A stretch of 64,000 bases of DNA, from NCBI RefSeq assembly GCF_027887165.1, contig NC_077235.1, positions 52,167,895-52,231,894 on the forward strand, read 5' to 3'. Under the pieces are notes generated by a model. The model did not search any database. It was not told where the DNA came from and saw only the letters and a program-made list of their open reading frames with translations. The translations under genes were made by a program, and so were the position numbers. This DNA is from Monodelphis domestica. Its lineage: Eukaryota; Chordata; Mammalia; Didelphimorphia; Didelphidae. Below, piece after piece: positions 12,451 to 24,400 of this stretch; the first letter of the stretch is position 1, and each line of letters begins with the position of its first letter.

Positions 12451-15400
12451 TCCTCGGCACACCTATGCTCAGGGACAGCATCACCTCGCCCAGCCCTCTG
12501 CCTTGCCCTTTTACCATCTGGCCCTTAGGTCCAATGGTGTCTTCAGAATGCTTGGACACTTTATCCAGGAACTGCAGGATACGGTACAGAGTATCACAGT
12601 TGCATGGGGGCAGAAGGAAAATCAGCAGCTGCAAAACAGCCTTTCTCTCAGTGTTAGGCAGGCCTGGGGAGAAAGAGACTGAGCATGAGACTGAGCCATC
12701 TTTGGCCATTAGGAAATGTGGCTTGGCAGCTGCCTGAGACCTAAGCAAAGTCCATTATGCCTACACGGAAAGATTCTGGAGGGGGCCCACCATGGACTCC
12801 TTTCCTCTGTCCTACAAGAGTGGCTGTCCCCTCTCTATGGATCAAGCAAGTCCTTCCCAAGTGTGAACCCCCTGCTTTGCCATTCATCCCATGTGGATTC
12901 TATCTCAAAGCTCTTTGACCCTGGGGAGCTCAAGGGTGGGGAGATGTTAAGAACTGACTCACTGGCAGCTCGAAGAAAAACTTGGTAGAACTCCCGGGGC
13001 ACCAGGGGCTCACTCAGATCCCGCAAAAACTCCTTAAGCAGTGCTGCCACATCATGAACGCTCTGGGTCTCATCCAGCAGAACCTCCACGCCTTGGTCAA
13101 ACTCTTCACGAAGCTGAAAGGAAGAAGAGGGGGAAGACTAAGGCACCTGCCCTGATGCTTTTCCCTCCCCCTCTACCGTGGTTCCCTCCTTTCAGTCTTC
13201 TGGGTAGGCAGAGCAGTTTGAGGGGCTCTGGGAAGGCCTCCCTGCGGCAAAGCGCCTTTCCAGACAGCCTGCTAGAGACCTACAGTGAAAAAAGAAACAC
13301 TCAAGTGCAGCCAGGAGAGCTGGGATAGACTTGGCCCACATTTGATCTTGGGTAAGTCCCTTCCCTTCTCTGGCTCAGAATTTCCTCATCTATAAAATGG
13401 GGCCAACAATCTTTACAATGCTGATCGCAGAAGGTGGCTGTGAACAAGGTGATTTACAAAGCTTCAAGTGCTCCAACTAATGCCAAATTCAGAAATCCTT
13501 TTAGCTCGAGGCAGCCTGGTATAGTAGGAAAATCTCAGGCCTGTTAGGAGACTTGAGGGTTCTAGTCTTGGCTCCCCCACTTACGAGCTATGTGACCTAG
13601 GCCTCTCTTAGAATCAGTGTGTTCATCTGCAAAACTGGGATAGTAAATGGGTGAGTGTGGCAGAACTGAAACTCTGGTCATGTATTTCATGTTCTAGGTA
13701 ACCCTTTTTTTGTCTTTGCATCTCCAGTGCCTGGTATATAATACATAACTGCTGTGCTGCGGAACTGTGGGGGACACAAAGATTCCTAACACATGATCTC
13801 TGCCCTCAGAGAGCTTCTAGTTTAGAAAAGGAGACGAGACGAGATGAGACAAGGACCCGAGCAGTGACTGGAAGAGGCAGATGTGATAAGAAATAGGAAC
13901 AAAGCAGGCACATTTCATTAGAGGTGTTCAGAGGTGCTCCAGCAAGGGGACTTGTTCAATTAAGCTCAAAGAACTCATCAGACACATAAGGTGCATCCAT
14001 ACAGCATGAAGCCCACACTTTCTCTTCACCTCCATTTCCTGGGTGCCCCTCTGCCCCCTCCATCCCTTCCCTCATGGGCCCCATGGCATTGTTCCCTCCC
14101 AATTCCCACTGGGCCCATTCTCTATCTCATCTCCCCCCACAAAAAAAACTGGGAAGGGCCATTTCTCCCTCATACTACCAGGATCCCTCTGTGAGTAATT
14201 TCTCCCATCAGATTAGAAGCTCTCACCTAAGAAGCTCTTACTTAGATTTAGATCTGGAGGGGACCTTAAAGGTCACTGAATCCAACCTCAACAATGAGGC
14301 CCAGTGAATTGAAGTCCCACAGCTAATGTCAGAGGCAGGATTTGAAGCCAGGTCTTCCTGACTCCATATCCAGCACCATATCCACTATTCTATGCGGTCT
14401 CTCTCAGAATGGCAGAAATAAATAATAAGAGAAAGGACTATGTTTAACACTTCCCTTTATCTCCTGCTGCCCAGACCTCAAAGCATAGGACAGAACTCCA
14501 TTGTCTCACCAAGTGATGGAGAACATAAGTAGAAAAATTGATTTCCTCATTCCTGTTCAGTGAAAATCTTTCTTCCAAAAACATGGAGAACAGGCTCCAT
14601 TACCTAGCATTTGTCCCAATAATTCTAACTACCCCCTCCTGGTCCTTTCTCCTGACATTTTCCAAGTTCATTCACTTGTATTCTCTGGTTTCTAATGCTG
14701 TTTTGTTATTTTTTCTCTTTGCCTCTCCCTGTTGCTTCAGGACATGGAAGTCAGTTCACCAAGAAGAGCATCTTAGGGGAAAGAGCCAACTGGGTAGGTC
14801 CCCAGGGGGAGCACATCTTGACTGTTCCTGGGGGACCCCCGGACTGGTCCCTAGACCCCACCCTCATATTTTTCAGGTTTTGTCTCGGTATCTCCAGAAA
14901 TTGGTCATGTAAATGTCTCTACCTCCTTCACTCTCTTCTTAGAGCTTCCAACGCGGAAAATCCCCAGGGTCTTCAGGCCTGAAAGAATAATTAGACAAGA
15001 CATGGAACAAAACTAGCCCTGAGTGCCAGCCTACTCCCCGCCTTCTGCTACCTACTGTCCACTACCAAGACAAGGGTTCCTTCTCTCATCCATGGGTTAT
15101 TTTGATGCAAATTATGACTAGAGCCCAGTAGAGTGACACTGAAATTCTTCACTTGTATCTCCATATCTCTCTAACAGTGAGTAAGATGGAGGTAGAAAAT
15201 TCTCTGACTCTGGCAGGCTTAAAGTAAAGACTAGATAACCACTTGATGAGTGTGTTGTGGACAGTATGGGATTCTTGTTCATGTTAGGCTCGGACTAATT
15301 GGCCTCTGAGGACTTCCCAACTCTATAAGGGTAGGAACTGTTGCCTCTCATCAAACTGAGCTATCCTAAATTCTTCTTCCCCAGATTTTCTCCCCTTTTC

Positions 15401-18400
15401 TTTTTGTGCTAATGCTGCTTGGATGCAGGGTGATCATTAGCTAAAGATGGTATGACTAGACATTGCTGAAGCCATTCTACTGTCTATTTTCCCCACCCTA
15501 CTTCAAACCCCCTCCTTCCCTCTCTCCCTCACATCCTTACCATGCTCCTCGATGTGCTCACAGCACTTGTCCACAATAACGGGGACCTGTCGGAAAATAG
15601 GGTTGAGCCCCAACTTCTCCTCATTGCCCATGAGCTTTACACCCTCCCGATTGGCAGGGAAGGATAGCTGCAGGGCCTCCAATAGGCGGGAGTTGCCTTG
15701 ATCCAAATCGAAAATGCAGTCAACAGACAAGCCCCCCTGCAGAAAAATGGGGAGACTCTAGGGAGGGATTGGACAGTGAGGACTCTAAGTCTGTTCTCCT
15801 CCCCACCCTGTCCCTACTGGGACTCTTGTGGAAACTGCCAAGACAACCAAGAAGCATGAAATGTGTAACAGGAAAGCCATGCACAATTAGAGAAAAATTC
15901 CACCTCACACACATCAGACTGCCAAAGAGAACAAGAGGACAATGACAAATGTTGAAAGGGCTATGGGAAAACAACTAGTGCATAATTGGTGGAGCTGTGA
16001 ATTGGTCCAGCCATTCTGGAAAGCAATTTAGAACTATGCACAGAAAGTCACCAAATTGTGCATAGCCTTTGATCCAGATATTCCACTACTAGGTCAATGA
16101 CCACAGGAGATCAAAGAAAGAGGAAAAAGACCTATACAAACAAAAATATTAATTGTAGCTCTTTTTGGAGTAGCTAAAAATTGGTAACTGAAGGGATGTC
16201 CTGTTGGGGAATGGCTAAACAATTGTGATGTATTAATGCAATGGAATATTATTGTGCCATAAAACTGGTGAAATGAACAATTTCAGAGGAAGTTGAGAAG
16301 ACTTTTATGAATTGATGCAAAGCAAAGTGAGCCGAACTAGGAGAACAATCTATACAATGATAACATCACAGATAAAAGCAACTTTGAAAGACTAGAACTC
16401 CAACCAACACAATGATGAACCACGAGTCCAAAGGAATGAACATGAAACATGCCACTCACCTCCTGACAAGAGAGGTGATGAACTTAAAATGCAGAAAGAG
16501 ATATATATTTTCAGACATGGCCAATGTGGGGATTTGGTTTCCCAGACTCGTTATTGAGGGCTTTTTTTGGGGTTATTTTTTAATTTGCTCAAAGGGAGGG
16601 CAGGGGATAATAAGGGAACAAATTAATTTTTAAATGCTTATTTGAAAAAAAATAATTTTTTAAACTGGAAAAAGCATGCAAGTTCAAGATTACTTCCTGG
16701 CCATACTCACTTAGATAAATTAACCACCTTCCTTAAGCCATCCAAGACTGCTCACTGTAGGACAAGTGTCCAAGGACTCAGGTTACTGCTGCTCCCACCA
16801 AGAAAGGGCCAGAGAGACCAGTTTGGGCCCCTCTTCATTAACCTTGTGAGGGTAGTACCCTTTCTGAAATAACTGTTATCAAGGCTCCCAATTTGATATG
16901 GTTTTTAAGGCACATATGATCCTTCCACACACTACACTAGGTTTAGAACTTACCCTTCTCTGGAGCTTTGGGGGATGCTCCGCAAAGATGGGAGTCAGAG
17001 GCTCCCGGTGGTACTCCATCAGGGCTCCAAGCAGGGAGTGTTCTCCTTGCATGCACTGGCGATGCTTCTCAGTGAGGAAGCGAAGCACAGAAGCCTCCAC
17101 ATCCAGGCCTTCTCTCCGAGGAACCTTCATGGCTTCCCTCTGCTGTTTGTTGGCCAAGTCGTTGGCAATGACTTGGGAAAGGGGGATCCCAAAGGTCTGA
17201 GAATTATCTGGAGAAACTAAATTGGGTCAAAACAGGAAGGTGCAGGGCGATAATACATCAATTTTGGATAAGGGGTGTTGCTCAACATGGGAATTTGCAG
17301 AGTAGTCTAGAACTTAAGACTTGGCAGTTACCCCTCAAAGGGTTATTGATTCACAGATCCAGGGTCAAGGAAATTTAGAGATCATCGAAGCAGTATGACC
17401 CTCTTATTTTACAGAGGAGGAAACTGGGGCCAAGAAAGAGCCAGTGACTATGAGATTCAAATCCTTGTCTCTTGGCTCCCAGTACAGATCTGGAACCCAC
17501 AAACTGATCCAACCACTTGTGAAACTATTTCTCCTTTTAGCTTGTATCACCTCTGGAGAGAATTAGTACTCTAAAGTTGGCCTTTGTCTTGTCCTAAATT
17601 TTCCTTTTCACATTTCTAGGAGTCTCCCTCCCATGTAGCATCTACAACTTGGTAAACAAATTGATTTGCTCATCATGATCACCTTCCTGCTCTTAGACAT
17701 CAAGCCTCTTCTTTTTAGGCCAGGCTCATATACATATAGCTCGATCCCCTTTAGTTACTTTAGTTGTCCTTGTCTGAAACTTCTCTAGTGCCATTAGAGT
17801 TTGTTTGATGAGTGTCAACTAGACATCTACCCTGGAATTTAGGGGATTCTTCAAGGAACAGCTGACAGCAGCTCTTAAATTAAGGGGCGGTTGGATGGCA
17901 CAGTGGATAGAGTTCTGGGCTTGAATCAGAAAGACTCATCTTTGTGAGTTCAATTCTGGCCTCAGACATGCACTAGCTGTGTGACCCTGGGCAAGTCATT
18001 TAACCAGGTTTGCCTCAGTTCCTCATCTATAGAATGAATTGGAGAAGGAAATGGCAAACCACTCCAGAATCTTTGCCAAGAAAACCCCATGAGGGGTCAC
18101 TTAAGAGTGAGCCTTGGCTGAAATGAGTGCTCAACAAAATGTCTATATTGGCCAACTTTTCTATTAGGGTAAATTTTACTAGGTGGCAAACTGTAAACAA
18201 AGCCAAAGCCTAAGTGGCATTCAGTTCTTCTGTGGCCCATTACATTTCTTTAGTTACAGTGGCAAAGTGGTAGAAAGGGGACAGAGAGGGTGCTAAGAAT
18301 CACAGCATTTTAGATAATTTATTGCCCTAACTGAAGGTGCTCTAAATTCGAGCTCCTTGGTTAATCCCCAACAAATCTGAAAGCACTGAAGGAACTGAAC

Positions 18401-21400
18401 TATAGCAATATTGGACATTCTCACTCTAAATGAAACCAAAAGCTATAAGGAAAGAAATGAAAGTAGTTTCAACATGCTTCTAAAGACAAGAAGAAACATC
18501 TTTTCAAAGGGGAGCTGGCCACCTTATCTTGCAGTGCTTACGCTCAAAAACAAAAAGGCCATTAGTGAGAAATGTCTCAAAAAGTGAAAATGACTCTCTC
18601 ATAAGATTTGAAAGCACTTGTTGTGGATCTAGGGGCTATTTCTCAGACCACTGACTTGCTAGAGTAAAGAGCAAAATCAATGCCAAATGAGAAAAAAAGG
18701 GTAAAGATGAAAAGTGAGTATGGTGGCCAACCAAAACAGTTCCTACCTGATCTCATTAGCTATTGGTGTCTAATAAATGGAGAAAGGAGAAAGGAACAGA
18801 CATCAGCATGGACCATCACCATTTTCTATGGCAGTTGAACCAAAGTAAAGCAATCACCGCAATGAAGAGACCAAAACCACAAAAGATTTGAAAAAAAAGG
18901 AAAGAAAACAAAACAAATGGGAAAAATTATGGATGTTAATACTATATGAAAAGGGTGAATGAGAAGGTATTAATAATTACCAATTCATAAACCAACTTTC
19001 TTATCTCAGTAGAATCTATAGGAGACTAATCTAAAGGGCACCCTTCATGAAAATATGAGAAAGGAAAAGGCAGGCTTGTAAATAGTAATATTTTACAATA
19101 GACAATATCCTGACTGTTACATACTTGACATAAAGGTTCAAATACAAGATCTCACTGTAATTATTGCTCATTGATTATTAAAAAAAACCATTTGATTGGG
19201 TAGAGCAAAATGCAGTCTTAAAAGTTGTCTTGCAAAAGAGTGCTTCCCAGGCAAATATGGTAATCCCATGCAGGATTTCTTGATAGATAAACCTGAGATG
19301 ACTCCTTTGGAACAGTATTCTGATTATTAAAATCAACTGGGACATACAACAGAGAGATGTCTGGATCACCAAAGCTGTTTGCTCATTACAGAGGATGTCC
19401 AGAGTAGATGCTAAATAGAAGAGATAACCCCTCATCTATACAGGTAAGGTCCTATCTTCTATCCACTATCTCTCTCTATGAGCTATCTTCTGTTCTTTCT
19501 ATCCCCTTTCTTCTATTTGCTATCTCTCTACCCCATCTTCTTTTGATCCTCTATAAGGGATAAAGAAAAGTAGCCAAGAGAGTTACCCCTAACAATCTAG
19601 CTACACACGTTATATAGACTTTGGATGCAAGCTGGAACTCAATGATGAATTTGTACTTGAAGATAAATTCATTCACTTGTTTGTCCATAATGATAAGTTC
19701 AGTCACCCCTGCAGAGTACTTTTTATCTTTTGCCTTCTTTCTGTCTTAGAATCAATACTGTATATTAGTTTCAAGACAGAAGTGTGGAAAGGGCCAGGCA
19801 ATGGGGGGAGGGGGTTAAGTTTCTAGGCCTATCTCTCTCTTCTAACCTCTATTATCACTCTTTCTCTCTACCCACTATCTTCTATGTTCTTCCTATCTCC
19901 TTTCTTCTATTCCCTATCTAATCAATTTTAGAATTTATGAAAGGGGAGTAAAATACGGATGATCTGAAATACTACCTTAGATTTTGGGGGCCTGATTTGA
20001 AAGAATTCAAAGAGGAACACAGACTAAAATTCAAGAGGGAAAGAATGGGAAGACCAACAAAATGAAATGTAGACAATCCAAAGTATATCAGTTTTAATGA
20101 GAAGGGAAAGGTGAGGTTGTCCATAAAGAGAAATTGTTAAAGCATGATGTGATCCTATAAAAATAGATTCTTAAACAAACATTTGTTAAAATCTCTCACA
20201 CTCTTCATATGTGAAAAAGATGGCAGCCAAGACCAGGAGAACAGATTTGCTGCATTCCAGCTTTAAGTTCAGTTCTGAGGACAGCATGTAACCAACTAAG
20301 CATGTCCAGAGGAAGGTTATAAGGATGATGAAAGGACAGGAGGCCATACCACCTATGGATCAATTGAAGGAACTGGGGGTGTTTACTAGGAGAAGAGAAC
20401 ACTTGGAGTGAGGGATGGGACATGGCTGTTATCTCCAAGCACCTGAAGGACTCATATAGAAGAAGGGCAGGTTTGGTGTGTTTGGCTAAGAGCAATAAGT
20501 GGAAGTTTCAGAGAGGAAAATTTAGGCTAGATATAATCATTAATAATTAAGAAGTGAACAGATCAAGGAGATGATTGGCTCCACTCTATGGAGTCCTTCA
20601 AGCAGAGGCTGGATGTCTACTTATCAGGGATGATCTGGAGTGTGGAAATGGTGTCCCCCATGTAGTTTTGGAAAGGGTTCTCTTTATTTGATTTAGGAAT
20701 ACAGGATTCTGTGACTTGCCCTAGAGGAGTGATGGCAGAAGAGCAGCCATTGTCAAGTCCTGAGTTCTATAGACCTCTATCTCCCCCACCCTGGCCAATC
20801 TATTCCATAAGAATTCATTATATACCTCTTGGGTACAAGGCAATGTTCGAGGCACTGGGGGAACGAAGGCCCCCACTCACCCCTTATCCTATGAAATTTT
20901 CACATCAGAATCCCAACTCCACCCCACTCCCAAGTTCCTCCCTCCCCATGCTTAATTAACATCATGCGATATTACCCACTCCTCTTATCTTCCCACAACA
21001 TGGCAACCCAGAACAGGAAATGACTGGAGGTCCTACCTTTTTTTTCACGAGTTAGAACATCCAACCTTTTGCGAAAGAATTTGACCTTCTTGCTTGCTGA
21101 AGTTTCAGAAAGAAAGGGGAACAAATCAAAAATATGGGTTCAGCACCATCCTTTTCTCTCTAGAGCCCTAATTAAGAATCTTGGCATCTGGGCAAATTTA
21201 GCTGAAGTGAGGATAAGGAGGAGACAGACATTCCTAGAAGGCCCCCACCTCGAAAGTCCAGCAGGAAGTCTACTCTGGCAGGCAGGGCATTATCATGGCA
21301 ATCAGATGGGCCGGTGGGCCCTGGGAATGACTTGGTTTTCTTCCATTGATCTTTATTAGTTCAACACTATGACCATGGTCAACATTTGGTCCCTATTAGT

Positions 21401-24400
21401 GACTGGCAAGAATTCCGATTTCAATTCAGTTCTAGACCCCACCCCCAACAAAACCTGCCACACAGCTAAGCAATTAATTTCTTGCCAAACCTCTCTCTCC
21501 TCCTGACTCTTTCAATTCTCCCATTTGTGTCTGGTAAAGAGCTGAAGATACAAACATGGAACTGGGCATGTTTGGCCTGAAGAAAAGAAGACTTAAGGGA
21601 AGAAATGCTAGCCATCTTCAAGCATTTGAAGGCCTATCATGGGGAAGATGGATTAAGATTTGTTTTGCTTGGCCCAGGAGGGCAGAACTAGGAGCACTGG
21701 GGTTGGGGGGAAAGGTGCATAGAGACAGAAACTGATGAGAGGGAAAAATACTTCCTAACAATGAATGAGAGGAAAGCTGGCCAAAAGGGCCTCTTCAGAC
21801 AGAAGTTGGATGATCACTTCTTGGGGATGGGCTAGAAGGGCCCCTGGATGGAGCTGGCCTAGATTAGATGCCTCGAGGTCCCTTTCCACTCAGAGATTCG
21901 CTAAAGTTCTTTGCATCTCCCCTGGATAGGGGAGGAGGCTAAGCTCCCAGATTTCACCTCTTCATTCCTCATTCCCTTCTCTCTCATTATCACAGTCTCT
22001 TTCTCTCTCCCTCTCTCTAGAGTGGGTGTCCACAAAGGGAAGACCATATGCCCCATGGCTCTGCAAAAAAGCCAGTCTGGCAGTAGTTCCAGAAGTCTCA
22101 GCCAGACTTGGGCAGGATTCCGGGGAAGCCGCAGAGGCCAGGGAAGCCTGGAACAGCCCCAGGAAGCCTCCTCAGATTTATTTATTGGCTTTTAATTCTA
22201 CATTTGCCTCCCAGGACCAAAAGCTTCAACGGGTTTCTGCTGAGTAGAAAGTCTCCCTCTGTTTAATATTTACTCTCCAGCAAGGTTCTCCACAGAACCT
22301 TATGTCAGCTAGGGGAGGAAAATAGCAGGGGGGAGGCAGGGAAAACCATCCAGCCTTCAGCCTCTCTGCTGGCCCTCATGTTTTCTCCCTGTCACCATTT
22401 ATCTTTCACTCAGCATATCCTTTTCCTAATTCCTCAATAACCCCGGCCATGGAAATGTGAAGCGTCACCTAGGCCTGGGTATGGGAGAAGGCAGAACAGA
22501 TACAGCTCTAGACATGTCCTAAGAATATGTTCTATTAGAGAAGAAAATGGATCTGCCCTCTTTCTTTGCAGAGGTGGGGGACTATGGGCATGTGCTGCCA
22601 GGCTCAGTTGATTCGTATTGCTCAGTTGCCTCTTTCTCCTAGCTGCTTTATTCTTGTGTGGAGGGGTCTGTTTCTAAATGAAGGTGATATCAAAACAAAA
22701 GATAAGCAAAAATGGAAAAAGACAAACAATTCCAGAGTACTTTCTTCTCCCTAGCATTGGAGGGCTCGGTCTGGAGCCAGGGGCAAAGGATGCAGGCGAG
22801 GGCAAAGGGGGCAAGCACTCACTCTGGGGCTGTGTGCTATGCGCCTGGACTCATAATTGTTCATTAAAAAGAACAGGAGAGGCCCCAGACTTCCCAAGTT
22901 GAATCCTGCCATGCTGGCTCCTAGCCCTCTGCTCAGGGCCTTTATCTGACGGATTTGAATCTTATACAGAGAAAAATCAGAGACTCGGGTGAGAAACTGT
23001 CGGAGAATGCGTGTGTGCTCTACCTCCCAGCCACACTATGGGTGCCCTCTGTGGCAGAGGTTCTTAACCTTTTTTTGGCCTAAGCTAGCTCTTCTGGCAA
23101 GCTCGTCAAGCCAGTGGACCCCTTGGCAGAAATAGGGGTGCCTTTTCAAATTCCTCTCCGAAGGACTCACTAGTGAAAATAAAGATGTCCATTTTCCCCA
23201 CCCAAGTCCCCAGACCCTCTGAATCCATTACAGATCCAGAGTAAGAACCCCTGCGGCATCCCGGACAGGCGGTCATCAATCAATCAACAAGCACTAATTG
23301 TGTACTTGCTAGGTGTTGGAGCTACAAAGGCAGAAATGAGTCCCCACTTCAAAGCAGCCAGAATATGCATATTCCACATGTAGGAAATATGGGCGAGGGA
23401 TGTTTTTGGAAGGGGAAAGACAGTAGCAGTGGCTTCAGAAAAAACCTCATGTAGGAGGTAGTATTTGAGCTGAGCCTTGAAGGAAATTAGGGACTCTTAC
23501 GAGATGAGGGTGAGGAGGGAGGGAGGGCATCCCTGGCTTGGGGAACAAGAGCCAGTACAGATTACAAAGGCATGAAGACTGGAGATGAAACATGAGGAGC
23601 AGCAAGGCAGGCTATGTATAAAGGGGGCTGGGAAAGTGGGCTAGAGCCAAGCAGTAAAGAGCTTCAAATGAACACTTGTGAAGATGAGGAGCTCTTTACC
23701 TCACGTGGCAGCCTGTTTCACTGTGGAATGGCTCCCACTAATAGTGAACAGCCTCCCTGACAAGTAGATTATGAACTCCATGAAGGCAAGAGCTCGCCTT
23801 CGCTAAACTCTCTCTGTCGCCCACACTTAAAGCCTCGAATAGAACGGAAGCTTCCTGAGGGGAGGGACTGATTCCCGCCACCTGCCATTTTTGTCTTTGT
23901 ATCCCCTGGGACTCTTCAGAAAGGCTTGTTGATGGATTGATTGATGGTAGGTACTTGGTCACTGCTTTTTGAGTGAAACCAGCTACATTTTGTATCTCTC
24001 CCAGGCAAATGACTGTTTTTGAGAACCACAAATGTGTCCCCTTCGTGGGACTTCTCATTTTAGAACTAAAGCAGCTGTTTATGACCCTATAGTCAAACCT
24101 CTTCATTTTCTAGATGAAGAAACTGAGGCTTCAGAGTAGTCATGTGACCCGTCCAAGGTCACGCAACTAATATGTGATGGTGCTGGCTGCCCCTCACAAC
24201 TCCTGACTACAAACTCATTGTGTCACTATAGCACAAGTCAGAAGAGCCAGATTCAAGGTCCAGCTCCATCTGACCATGTGACCCAGCTAAGTCGCGTAAC
24301 AAGCTAACACTGCCAAGCCTTGTTTTCTTCACCTATAAAATGAGTGTGATCATCTCCGGCCTATATACCTTCAGAGGGCTGGGATGAGGAAATGCTTCGT

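Noticed and set aside
12172-12748. Open frames through the CA run on both strands
   Set aside because: Poly-(HT) or poly-(CV) translations of a microsatellite.
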